From the NCBI GenBank assembly GCA_031315865.1, contig JALDRJ010000002.1, positions 2,578,001 through 2,642,000 on the forward strand: 64,000 nucleotides of DNA, given 5' to 3'. Below the pieces are notes generated by a model. The model did not search any database. It saw nothing but the letters and a program-made list of their open reading frames with translations, and had not been told where the DNA came from. The translations under genes and the position numbers were made by a program. Position 1 is the first letter of the stretch. Each line of letters starts with the position of its first letter. This document shows positions 38,423-47,463 of the stretch, piece after piece. This DNA comes from Nitrospirales bacterium. Lineage in GTDB: Bacteria; Nitrospirota; Nitrospiria; Nitrospirales; UBA8639.

Positions 38423-38658
38423 GATGATGACCTTATGAACAATATGTTGTCCTTGAGAAAGGGCAGCGTATTTTCACTCTGAGACACAGTGGAATTTTAC
38501 CGTGCGACCACGTTGAGGACAAGACCTGACTAGGAAAAACATCCGATGTTAGAAAATCTTAGGAACTATGAGACTCAAGTGTTGAGTTCTCTTTTGCTGG
38601 CAGAATCTGGAGAGGACCGCCGTCTTTTAGTTCCTGATGCGTGATACTAACATACTTC

Positions 38659-38936
38659 CTTGACAAATAAGCCGCAATCTCTACGATAGTTTCTGCGAAA
38701 ACTGGAACAACACCGATACGATGTCCGAATTGCCACTTATGAGAAAAGAGCCAAATTCTCATGAAAAGCAAAAATGTCAAGCCAGTCAACAACGGGAACA
38801 TCCCATTTTCCCTCGTCTCTTCCAGGGATGAGAGAGCCAGTAACGTTGCCTCTTCGTCCTTTTTATTTGCCACCAGAGAGATGGGGACTCAATTGTCGAA
38901 GAATAATACACTAACAAAAGATTTGACCCCTTTAAC
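38659..38936. repeat. 278-bp repeat, copy 2
   Basis: Same orientation as the copy at 36778. It begins CTTGACAAATAAGCC and ends near AAAAGATTTGACCCC, immediately before the lectin-like relic. The two copies bound a 2-kb segment with the IS3 relic and the RelE-type pair. Confidence 0.8.
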
Positions 38937-39395
38937 AATTGTCTGAGCGATTTGACGGCCAATGACTGGGCGGGAAAATCAACAGCCTCGGCCAATGGCT
39001 GGCTGGATTCAACTCACGTAAAGGCTTTTGTTTATACTAATTTTCCCTTTCCTTCCACGACCTATGCTTTCGCCGTATCAGGCGATAACACCAAGGGTGG
39101 GGCAACCTTTACGACGAACGCCAATGGAGAGGGACCAGGGAATACGCAAAACTGGTTCGGAACCAATTATTTTGATGGAGGAAAGGAGTTTTAGTGCGGT
39201 CTAACCCAATGGTCTTCTACCCTTTGGAGAAATAGTTTAACTGGTGGTCATTGTAACGGATGGATCGATTCGACGACTTCTTTTGTGAGGCAGTATGGGA
39301 ATACAAACAACACTACGGGGTGGCGATGGAATTTTGCAAGTTCGACTTGTGATACTACGAAACATCTTGTCTGCATGGTCCATCCGTCGCCCTAA
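38937..39395 (+). pseudogene. relic of a DUF1554/lectin-like surface protein
   Basis: One frame reads through 38937-39395 with a single TAG at 39192. Before it: WAGKSTASANGWLDST and NWFGTNYFDGG; after it: CGLTQWSS, HCNGWIDST, SSTCDTTKHLVCMV and a TAA at 39393. The alternating Cys/Trp pattern and the final HLVCMV resemble DUF1554-type C-terminal domains of exported proteins. The N-terminus and signal peptide are missing, cut off at the edge of the repeat. Confidence 0.6.
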
Positions 39396-39406
39396 GGATG
39401 GAAGGT

Positions 39407-40129
39407 TTATTCTTCCTTTCCCAGAAGCCATTTCTTCAACAAAGCATCAATCATTTCCCGCGCTTCGGAAATTTTCATAGGTTTTGGTGGCGGAAGACAG
39501 GGGTCTTTTCCGTGACGGGCCTGATCGCCAAGAGCCTTCTGGCTGTTGGCGGTCTGTTTAAAAAGACTGATTTTGTTTCTGGATGCCCATCCATTGGCGA
39601 CCATAACATCTATAGGAACGTCCGACTCAATGACTTCAAAAAGTCTGTATAGTTTTACCCAATCAAGATCGTCTTCATTACGCAGCCGCAGGGCACGCTC
39701 AACGACTTCATGAGCGAGCGATTTTTTAAGGATGGCAGGGGCCGGATCGGCAGGACGTGACTCCTCTATGATTTTTCCGTCTTTGGAAATCACTATGGCC
39801 GAAACGGCCATGGAGGCGCTTAACTTCAGGACAACAGGATCAGGAGTGATGAAAATATTTTTCCCGCCGTTTTCTGTGATCTCGAAAACGGCCCCTGGTG
39901 ATATTTTCTTTTCGGTTCCCAACAGAAGCCGTGCCATACCCGAAAGGGATTGAATGATTTTCTTTCCATGTTCACGGACGCTTTCCGCATCCGTGAATTT
40001 TGTAAAGACCGGACCGGTCAAAACAAAATGACCGTCTTTCTCCATGATGATCCATTCCTGATCTTCCAAAGCCTTCCCCAAAGCCCTCAGGACGGTTTCA
40101 TCCCCTAATATTTCGACTTCCCAGGACAT
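39407..40129 (-). CDS. hypothetical protein, 240 residues
   Basis: Soluble, no signal or membrane helix. Two parts: an N-terminal alpha/beta region up to about residue 160, and a C-terminal region with SQKALGDQARHG, then PPPKPMKISEAREMIDALL. I do not recognise the family. It follows the interrupted gene at 40.1-40.8 kb by 17 bases and may once have formed a two-gene unit with it. The neighbourhood is accessory DNA. Confidence 0.65.
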   Translation of the reverse strand: MSWEVEILGDETVLRALGKALEDQEWIIMEKDGHFVLTGPVFTKFTDAESVREHGKKIIQSLSGMARLLLGTEKKISPGAVFEITENGGKNIFITPDPVVLKLSASMAVSAIVISKDGKIIEESRPADPAPAILKKSLAHEVVERALRLRNEDDLDWVKLYRLFEVIESDVPIDVMVANGWASRNKISLFKQTANSQKALGDQARHGKDPCLPPPKPMKISEAREMIDALLKKWLLGKEE

Positions 40130-40146
40130 CTACAATTTCCCCGAAC

Positions 40147-40839
40147 TTACCCCGATACTTTCCGAAAGGTTTTTATGCTCCCTAAATCAACATTTTCTCC
40201 ATACATCAGGTCTGTTGCTGTTTTCATCATTAAATGGAAACATACCTGGGTAAACAGTTCTCCTTCGAATTTAAACCCCTGTTGATTTGCTGGATGCCAG
40301 GTTTTTTTATTTTTCTTACTTTGATGATGAATACGGCCCCTTAATTCCACAAAAAAATCAGATATTTCCCTAGGGCTCTTTCCTTCCAGGAATTCCTGAT
40401 ATTTTTGTTTTGAAATTCCTTGGAGGGATTGCATAATTTCCGAGTCATCGAGGACCTTTTGAATCGCCTCCTGCAATTCGGGAGATGCTTGGAATTTTTT
40501 CTTCACTTTATCTGCTTTAAATTGTCCATCCGAGAAAAGATATTCAAGCAGGAAATAGAAATCGTAGCAGGCTTCCAAATACCATCCATTCGCATAATCG
40601 TTTATTGCCTTGCGATAGAAAGTAAAGGGGACTTACCATTCGAAACAATCATAGCAAGCAACAATGGCCCGCTTCAAAATTTCGTGAGGTATTGGTCGAT
40701 AGGGAATGATGGGCTCCCCAACATCTTTGCGGAAAGAAAAGATGTGGATTTTCTGTTTTTCTTCATCATTCTCAGCTATCCATTCGATTTCAGGGGAGCC
40801 TAATTGAATTTCCTCCATCCCAAAAAGGAAGGGGGTCAA
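40147..40839 (-). pseudogene. hypothetical gene interrupted by an in-frame stop
   Basis: One minus-strand frame is open from 40839 to 40147 except for a TAA at 40633-40635. The upstream part (MTPFLFGMEEIQLG to IVACYDCFEW) and the downstream part (VPFTFYRKAINDYANGWYLEACYDF and onward) are in the same frame and of even style, so they look like one ~230-residue gene. The downstream part has only TTG as a start. No known family; the downstream part is helical and charged. Confidence 0.55.
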
Positions 40840-40868
40840 GTCTTTTGTTATTGCATTCTTATTCGACA

Positions 40869-40985
40869 GTTTTCGGAAGCATCATTGATGACCTGCCTAC
40901 TCTGTATCAGGTAGACCTTGTCGATCTCTCATCTGTTGGAGAAGAGTTCCGAGAAGAAATTCCTCAGCATGGAATCAGGTTGTGA
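40869..40985 (+). pseudogene. C-terminal fragment of an MNT-type nucleotidyltransferase
   Basis: The frame STVFGSIIDDLPTLYQVDLVDLSSV to HGIRL-stop matches the end of small nucleotidyltransferases of the MNT family that are encoded just before HEPN partners. The N-terminal GSR/DxD catalytic half is missing. Its stop overlaps the next gene's start. Confidence 0.6.
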
Positions 40986-41217
40986 CCGTTCGGTTAAGCA
41001 GTTTAAAAAAGCTGTCCAACGACTGGATGATGTGCTTGCCGAGGCTGAGATTGATGTGAGCCGTGATGCGGCGATTCAACGTTTCGAATTTTGTTCCGAG
41101 TTAGCATGGAAATCAATTCAGGAACGTGCCAGAAGTGAAGACCTCGATTGTTATTCGCCCAAACAATGTTTACAGCTGGGGTTCAAAGTCTGTTGGAATC
41201 TGTCTGAGGTCATGTGA
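40969..41217 (+). pseudogene. truncated HEPN-like (HI0074 family) protein
   Basis: The ATG at 40969 starts MESGCDRSVKQFKKAVQRLDDVL, then RFEFCSELAWKSIQ, typical of the nucleotidyltransferase-binding HI0074 family (usually about 130-140 residues). After LQLGFKV the family sequence is lost and the frame stops at 41217, about 50 residues too early. With the MNT fragment this is a dead MNT/HEPN toxin-antitoxin pair. Confidence 0.65.
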
Positions 41218-41359
41218 GTTATCATGAATCCAAGAGAATGCGTTGGTGAATGGCGCGTGGAAATTATTGATTTGAGGGCCTGAATGATCCTGAGAGAATG
41301 CCACCTGGAACCAAGAGCCGTTTCGGCGAGCTCAACCTGAACATGTGCCTGCCCTGTGT

Positions 41360-43675
41360 CTACAACAATTCGGTTCCATGCATGCGAGCGAACAGTTCCC
41401 AATCAAAAGGTTTGGGAGCCACTGAATGGAGGGGAATCGGTCGAATGGTCCAGGGCTCTCTGTAGGTTAACATGCATCCCACAACGTCTTCGGGTTGTTC
41501 GATCAAGCGCCGAATGGCTTCGTACGCGAACAGTTGCGCGATGGTTTTGTCGGCCGGGGTCGGAGCGGCTCCACGTAGCGTATGGCCAAGAATCGTGGCT
41601 TTGGTCGCCACGGAGAGGGGGTATACGCCTGCTCGTGTTTGAACATGCGTCCACTGAGAAATTCTGCCAGCGATATAGTCCACCAAGCCATGCACGCCTC
41701 CTTCAAGATGATGGCGATGCGGTGTACGTTCCGCCACGACAATCAGGTGACTTTTGTTCCTGACTCCCAACGTTTGTTTTAATGTTCCCAGGATGACGTC
41801 CTCGATATAGGCATCCGGGTCAGGATGCTCATTCACCAACAAGCCCTCCGCTCGTGCCTGGTAGGCACACAGTAGCGCGAGATGACCCGATCCCGCGCCC
41901 ATGACTTCTACGAAAAATACACTGCCCATGGCTGCACTGGTGGCTTTCAGTGATTCAATGGATTGGTTGGCCAATGCGACCGCTGAATGGAGTCCGAGCG
42001 AGGTTGTTTCGGCGATATTATCGTCGATTGAGCCAGGTATGCCGACGACTTGTACGCCAAAGCGTTCGTGAATGGCGCGAGCGCCACGCATACTGCCGTC
42101 ACCCCCAATCACGACTAAGGCGCCATCCTCCATGTACGGTTTGAGGTGATGAAGCGCGGCGCGTTGAACCTCCTCGTCTTTAAAGTCTTCAAAACGGCTA
42201 CTGCCGATGGGACTGCTGGCATGATTACTCATCCCGCGCGTGTCTTCCTCCGTGACTAATCCAATCCAGTTATTCGCCAAGCCGAGAAAGCCATGTTGCA
42301 CGAAGTAGACTTCAAGGCCGAATCGATTGCCGGTCACCCGAAGCTCTTTCAACGCCGCCCCGGCTCCGGCAAAATCACCTCCAGAGACCAAGGTGACAAG
42401 GCGTCGAATTTGGCGTGGTTTCAGAGTGACCTTTTGCCGACGATCGTGTTCGACGATTGTCCAGGCCTCCCGGGCGATTCGCTCTCGTTCCGAAAGGCCC
42501 ACGGCTGTGGAGTAGCCGGAAATCTGCTCATGCTCATATGTCAGGAGGACGACGTTGTCCTGCCCCTCCTTGTAGGAACCAAATTCTGAAAACGCTTCGC
42601 TAAACGGACGAGGGTCTAGAAAGATTAACAGCGCACGCAGCGTTGAGCTGTGCGTATACAAGCATAAGACTTGCCCCTGATGCTGCTCACCCAACTGATG
42701 AAAGCCATCGACCAATTCGAGATAGAGTTCAAAGAACGAATGACCGCCCGGATAACTATAGAGCGGATGTTTGATCAGGCGCTGAGCGGTGGTTGAGTCG
42801 ACCCCAAACGCCTTGGCGGCTTCTTCGATTTCGACGGTTTTCGGGATGCCGGTTGCCCACCCAAAGTCTTGTGATTCTAACGCGCGCTCAACAGCGGGGT
42901 GGGTTGTGGAGGCAGTTTTCGGAGAGAGGATCGACGCCACGCGTTCAAAGAGTTGATGCGTATTCGGACTGTGACTCACCATGTGGACAAAGGATTCCGG
43001 ATCGAGGTAATTCTCTAAATGGAGGAAATCCAGTTGTGTGCCGACAAGGCCTACCGTTCGGGCAAGAGCCGTACCGATGGCCTCCGCTTTCGGGATTCCA
43101 CGATCAGGGTCAAGCTCATTCTGGAATCGACGGCCCACCCGGTATTTTTTGCTGTCCAGGCGTGAGATGCCGTGGCGCATCGTAAAGAACAGGGTTCGGT
43201 CATGTAGGTCCCGGGGCATCAACCAATATCGATTGTCTCCTAAATCAAGAATGATGCGTCCTTCAGTCAAATTGGGCGTCATGTGTTCACGCGGTACAAT
43301 AGCCACGGGACGGCGCCGTGTGGGTTTTTGGGTTTGGCCGATCGGAGCCTGCAATAAAGAAGACAGCTCTCCCTTTGCAAGGAGCTGGTTCCACGCAGCA
43401 TAAAACACGAGGTCATCACCTTGGCATTCGTGCTGAATCAGTGAGGATCGTGCGTAATGGTAATCAGTGGCACTGGCAAAGTGAGATTGAGCCTTGTGGA
43501 GAAAGGCTCGGATGGCGTCCATAGCCTCCAGGACGCGTTGCGTTCGATGAGCCGGGACGGGCACAGGCCCGGGTCGCTCGACTCCGTCTATGGGTGTGTG
43601 CTGAATGATCGCTTCAGCGTAGGCCAGCAGCCCTTCGATGGTCACAAACTCCAGTTTTTCTCGTTCCAGACTCAT
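41360..43675 (-). CDS. fusion of FBPase-2-like histidine phosphatase and phosphofructokinase
   Basis: 771 residues. Residues about 160-395 look like a histidine phosphatase: RHG at 167-169, YPGGHSFFEL at 309-318 and THSS at 341-344. The last two resemble the FBPase-2 half of eukaryotic PFK-2/FBPase-2 (YPxGESY...CHQ), with the acid/base Glu replaced by H312. Residues about 425-771 are a PFK-A-type domain: SGGDFAG, GSSRFEDFKDEE, GGDGS (524-528), GIPGSIDDN with catalytic-type D551, VEVMG, and GHTLRG. G527 and G548 fit ATP rather than pyrophosphate use, but the two F6P-contact arginines of E. coli PfkA (R162, R171) are S585 and A594. The first 150 residues are unassigned. Divergent from pyruvate kinase. 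The true substrate is open. Confidence 0.8.
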   Translation of the reverse strand: MSLEREKLEFVTIEGLLAYAEAIIQHTPIDGVERPGPVPVPAHRTQRVLEAMDAIRAFLHKAQSHFASATDYHYARSSLIQHECQGDDLVFYAAWNQLLAKGELSSLLQAPIGQTQKPTRRRPVAIVPREHMTPNLTEGRIILDLGDNRYWLMPRDLHDRTLFFTMRHGISRLDSKKYRVGRRFQNELDPDRGIPKAEAIGTALARTVGLVGTQLDFLHLENYLDPESFVHMVSHSPNTHQLFERVASILSPKTASTTHPAVERALESQDFGWATGIPKTVEIEEAAKAFGVDSTTAQRLIKHPLYSYPGGHSFFELYLELVDGFHQLGEQHQGQVLCLYTHSSTLRALLIFLDPRPFSEAFSEFGSYKEGQDNVVLLTYEHEQISGYSTAVGLSERERIAREAWTIVEHDRRQKVTLKPRQIRRLVTLVSGGDFAGAGAALKELRVTGNRFGLEVYFVQHGFLGLANNWIGLVTEEDTRGMSNHASSPIGSSRFEDFKDEEVQRAALHHLKPYMEDGALVVIGGDGSMRGARAIHERFGVQVVGIPGSIDDNIAETTSLGLHSAVALANQSIESLKATSAAMGSVFFVEVMGAGSGHLALLCAYQARAEGLLVNEHPDPDAYIEDVILGTLKQTLGVRNKSHLIVVAERTPHRHHLEGGVHGLVDYIAGRISQWTHVQTRAGVYPLSVATKATILGHTLRGAAPTPADKTIAQLFAYEAIRRLIEQPEDVVGCMLTYREPWTIRPIPLHSVAPKPFDWELFARMHGTELL

Positions 43676-43904
43676 GATGACGACCTCATCAGTTGGGCAT
43701 TAAACAGTTGGTCTCATATTTCGCGTGATGGATAGTAATGGTTTTGATGAAACGGCGTAAAGAGAGGTATAGTGCTCTTACGTTCAATGAAGTTGGTGGG
43801 ATGGATGCCCCTCTTCCCCCGGCCGGCTCTGATCGTCGGTCTAAGTGCCTGTGCTCTGGGGGGGCGCGACTGATGACCATGTTATAGAGACAAACGACGT
43901 CCGT

Positions 43905-45308
43905 ATGCGACCAAAAACTCGAATTATCTGCACTATTGGGCCTGCGACCGAATCGTACGAGATGTTGCGCCAGATGTATGAGGCTGGCATGAACATCGTA
44001 CGGTTGAATATGTCACATGGAGACCACGCCTCGCATGCGAGGGTCATCAAGTCCATCAAGACGCTGAATAAAAAAGTTCCGTTTCCCATCCCCATTCTCC
44101 TGGACACGCAGGGACCGGAAATCCGGACTGGAGACTTGGCCAATGATCTGAATTTACAACAAGGCGCGATCGTGTCCGTCTCGGCGCGAGGGCCGGAGCA
44201 TGTCGAAGAAAGTTCTATTCACATTAATTATGCCGATCTCATCGACACGGTGAATGTCGGAGATAAAGTAACGGTGGACAATGGGTTGATTAATCTTGAA
44301 GTCCTTGAAAAACAGGACCGGATGATGCAATGCCGTGTCCTTGACGGAGGGATCCTCAAAAGCAAACGTCACGTGAATTTGCCTGGCATCCGGGTCAATC
44401 TTCCGGCGATTACCGCAAAGGACGAAAAAGATATTCTCTTTGGTCTTGCTGCTGATGTGGATTTCATCGCGCTGTCTTTCGTTCGACAAGCCGAGGATAT
44501 CCGGCAGTTGAAACAGCTGATGGGTTCTAAAGTCGGCAAGACGAAAATCATCGCCAAGATTGAAGATCAGGAAGGGGTGCTCAACCAGGAAGCGATTATT
44601 CAGGAGTCAGATGGGATTATGGTGGCACGTGGAGATTTGGGGGTCGAAATCAACCTGGAGGATTTGCCCAACGTCCAGCGCACGCTCGTGCGCCAATGCG
44701 CGGAGTATGGGAAACGGGTCATTGTCGCCACGCATCTTCTGGAATCCATGATTCAGAATCCGATTCCGACTCGCGCTGAAGTCACCGATGTCGCCAACGC
44801 GATCTATGAAGAAGTCGATGCGGTGATGCTGTCTGGAGAAACCACCGTAGGGAAATATCCGCTGAAATGCGTCGAGCATCTGCGTAAAATCGCCGTGAAA
44901 ACCGAGGCGATTCCCGGTTTACAATTTGCCAAGCGTCTCAAACCGTCGAGCAACAAACAGCAATTGGCCATCGCGGCGGTCCAATTGGCTGAAGGGGTAC
45001 AGGCCAAAGGCATTGTGGTCATCACTCGGCGAGGGCTTATGGCTGATTTGGTTGCCAATTGCCGTCCACGCACTACCAATATTTATGCGTTTACCAATGT
45101 CAGTCAATCACGCCGAACGATGATGCTGAATCGTGGAGTCTTTCCGTTTAGGATAAGTTTTAGCTCGGATCCTGAAAAAACGTTGCAAACGGCATGCAGG
45201 ATCTTACGAGCACGTGAACATTTTCAATCAGGGGAGAACGTCGTGATTATCTCTGATGTGCTGGCTCAACAACGGGTCGATTCCATCCAAATTCGGGAAC
45301 TGCCATAA
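43905..45308 (+). CDS. pyk: pyruvate kinase
   Basis: 467 residues from the ATG at 43905, which gives the usual MRPKTRIICTIGPA start; an upstream in-frame ATG at 43845 is less likely. Motifs: NMSHGDH, LDTQGPEIRTGD, the catalytic Lys in KTKIIAKIEDQEG, MVARGDLGVE, and ATHLLESMI with SGETTVGKYP. It converts PEP and ADP to pyruvate and ATP. Divergent from the phosphofructokinase fusion, so both glycolytic steps are probably controlled from the shared 230-base region. Confidence 0.96.
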   Translation: MRPKTRIICTIGPATESYEMLRQMYEAGMNIVRLNMSHGDHASHARVIKSIKTLNKKVPFPIPILLDTQGPEIRTGDLANDLNLQQGAIVSVSARGPEHVEESSIHINYADLIDTVNVGDKVTVDNGLINLEVLEKQDRMMQCRVLDGGILKSKRHVNLPGIRVNLPAITAKDEKDILFGLAADVDFIALSFVRQAEDIRQLKQLMGSKVGKTKIIAKIEDQEGVLNQEAIIQESDGIMVARGDLGVEINLEDLPNVQRTLVRQCAEYGKRVIVATHLLESMIQNPIPTRAEVTDVANAIYEEVDAVMLSGETTVGKYPLKCVEHLRKIAVKTEAIPGLQFAKRLKPSSNKQQLAIAAVQLAEGVQAKGIVVITRRGLMADLVANCRPRTTNIYAFTNVSQSRRTMMLNRGVFPFRISFSSDPEKTLQTACRILRAREHFQSGENVVIISDVLAQQRVDSIQIRELP

Positions 45309-45340
45309 GACGGGAATAGCATAGATCGGCTTCGAATGTA

Positions 45341-46189
45341 ATGATGAGTGGTTCGATTCTGTTGTTCGGCGCAACTTCGATGTTGGGGTATCACTTGGCG
45401 ACTGTGTTTCCCCGCACGGTTCGACCGTTTATCTCTCCGGGGAATCGTTCGCCGTCTGTCCGTCGCTGGCCAGCGTTGAAACTCGATGATCCCACATGGA
45501 TCGAAGGAATTTTTCAAAAAGCCCAGCCCGACGTGCTGATGTACTGTCATGCGGTCTGTGATGTCTCGAAATGCCAGTCTGATCCAGACTGGGCCTATGC
45601 GATCAATGTGCGGCAAGTTGAGCGGGTCATGACTGTTTTGCCCGATCGCACAAGATTGGTGTATGTCTCATCCGATCATGTGTTTGGTGGAGATGGGAGG
45701 TACGATGAGGCCAGCTCACCCTGTCCCATTAGTGTCTATGGAAGGACGAGAGTGGCCGCTGAACGCCAGGTGTTGTCGCGACCGGGCTCCCTGGTCATAC
45801 GAACGGGTCTCGGGGTTGGAGATTCCCCGGACGGACGAACGGGACATCGGGATTGGCTCCGGTATCGAACCCTTCGGCAACTTCCGATTACGATCATTCA
45901 CGATGAATATCGCTCTGCGGTGTGGATTCGTGATTTGGCTCGAAGAGTCAGGGCATTAGCCAGTAGCCGGGAAACAGGAATCCGTCATCTCTCTGCCACA
46001 CGTGCCGTTTCCCGCGTAGAGTTGGCCGATCACTTGATGCAGCGTATGGGGTTGGTTCCTAACTTTAACATTGAGAGCCGCCACCAACAGCCCACGCCTC
46101 ATATCGGACGAGTTGAATTGACGAGCCGGTATGGTGGAATTTTATCCTCACCTCTCGGGAGCGTCCTGGACTGCGAGCCGGCTGTCTAA
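45341..46189 (+). CDS. RmlD-like SDR protein with altered catalytic lysine
   Basis: 282 residues. Rossmann motif LLFGATSMLGYHLA, STAYVF-like VSSDHVFGG, and a Tyr-containing YGRTRVAAE where RmlD proteins have YGKSKLAGE. The catalytic Lys position is therefore Arg, so activity is doubtful or changed. It starts 32 bases after pyk and may be co-transcribed. Its last 42 bases overlap the convergent M48 peptidase gene. Confidence 0.78.
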   Translation: MMSGSILLFGATSMLGYHLATVFPRTVRPFISPGNRSPSVRRWPALKLDDPTWIEGIFQKAQPDVLMYCHAVCDVSKCQSDPDWAYAINVRQVERVMTVLPDRTRLVYVSSDHVFGGDGRYDEASSPCPISVYGRTRVAAERQVLSRPGSLVIRTGLGVGDSPDGRTGHRDWLRYRTLRQLPITIIHDEYRSAVWIRDLARRVRALASSRETGIRHLSATRAVSRVELADHLMQRMGLVPNFNIESRHQQPTPHIGRVELTSRYGGILSSPLGSVLDCEPAV

Positions 46190-46990
46190 TGGAATCGTCG
46201 GCTTGGTGACATAGCCTCGTTTCTGACTCAAGTCGTGGATGGCGTCGATTCGTTTTTGTAATTCCGGATGAGTATCAAAATAATGAAGCACGTCAGGGCC
46301 TGACGCTCCTTCCTGTTTTTGTAAGACTTCAAACAGTTCTGTCGCGCCACCGACGTGACCATAGGAACAATTGAGAATCTCCAGGGCCGTTTCATCCGCC
46401 TGACTTTCACGACTTTGTGAATGTTGGGCCTGGCCCAGCGTGAGAGTGGACGCGAGCATTCGCGAGACGTCAGAATTGGATCCGGTGAAATACGTCACGA
46501 GCGCGGTGAGGACGAGGCCTCGTCCTAACGCTCGCAAATGGTCTCGATTTTTGAAATGGCCGAGTTCATGCGCCAGAACGAACGTCAGTCCATTCATGGA
46601 TGGAAGACGGTTGAGGAGGGGAGCATAGAGAATGATATCGCCTCCAGGTAAGGCAATCGCATTGATCTCTTCCTTGTCGATAAGATGAACTGTCAGAGGG
46701 AACGGGATGTCGTGGCATTGGCCGAGTGACTCAACAAGATCCTGCACCCGTGCTTGAACGTCTGATTCCTGAGTCTTTCCAAAGGCAGCGCTGATGTCGA
46801 TGTTCCGGAAAAGCCTGGCCTCAATCTCAGGAGAAATTGATTCGACGGCCGTGTCCACGAACAGGCCAAGAACCCACAGGCCGATCGCCGCAAGGCCGGC
46901 CACCCCAAGCAGAAGCGTCAGTAGTTCTCGGATGGGATGTTGATGAGAGACATTGTCGTTGTGTTCTGGAAGCGAAGGTTGATACTTCAC
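46148..46990 (-). CDS. M48-family membrane metallopeptidase
   Basis: 280 residues. One membrane helix (about 25-47), then a peptidase domain with HELGH and the third zinc ligand in ESQADETALEIL. Starts at a GTG whose GTGA overlaps the stop of the upstream YbjQ-like gene. Related to HtpX/Oma1-type enzymes that cleave envelope proteins. Probably exposed to the periplasm. Confidence 0.9.
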   Translation of the reverse strand: MKYQPSLPEHNDNVSHQHPIRELLTLLLGVAGLAAIGLWVLGLFVDTAVESISPEIEARLFRNIDISAAFGKTQESDVQARVQDLVESLGQCHDIPFPLTVHLIDKEEINAIALPGGDIILYAPLLNRLPSMNGLTFVLAHELGHFKNRDHLRALGRGLVLTALVTYFTGSNSDVSRMLASTLTLGQAQHSQSRESQADETALEILNCSYGHVGGATELFEVLQKQEGASGPDVLHYFDTHPELQKRIDAIHDLSQKRGYVTKPTIPLDSRLAVQDAPER

Positions 46991-47457
46991 TGAGGTGTTG
47001 AGTCTTGAGACGGAGGGTGGTGGTAAATGGCCGTGCCGTAGGCAAGCACTTCCACTGATCCGATTCGTTCACTGTCACCTTTGGAAATCGAAGAGGTTTC
47101 CAGTCGCAGGTTGATGATTTGGTTGGCATCGGCGCAACTTTCCTTGAGCCGTAAGATGGCTTCACGTCTCGCGCGGTCCAAGAGGGTTTCATAGGCCTGT
47201 ATGCTGCCTCCGAAAATGTTCCGCAGGGTCGCTAAAAAACGTTTGAAGTAGTCGACGGAAATAACGACGTTTCCTTTGACGAGTTTTACCTGCGTGATGG
47301 GGCCTATGGCTCCTATCGGATGCTTGCTCGAAGTGGTGGGGAGATAGAGCAGGTGACGTTCACGCTCGTGAATCGATTGATAGTGACGGCTTTCGGCCAT
47401 CCTTCCGAAGAAGTAGCCAAGCGCGATGAGCGTAGCCAGAATGGCCAGATCCATCAT
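46987..47457 (-). CDS. YbjQ (UPF0145)-like protein with membrane anchor
   Basis: 156 residues: a short N-terminal membrane helix, then the YbjQ-like fold with FGGSIQAYETLLDRARREAILRLKESC and VLAYGTAIYH. The next gene upstream is a shorter free paralogue. YbjQ proteins form rings; their function is not known. Overlaps the M48 peptidase start. Confidence 0.8.
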   Translation of the reverse strand: MMDLAILATLIALGYFFGRMAESRHYQSIHERERHLLYLPTTSSKHPIGAIGPITQVKLVKGNVVISVDYFKRFLATLRNIFGGSIQAYETLLDRARREAILRLKESCADANQIINLRLETSSISKGDSERIGSVEVLAYGTAIYHHPPSQDSTPQ

Positions 47458-47463
47458 GATCGA

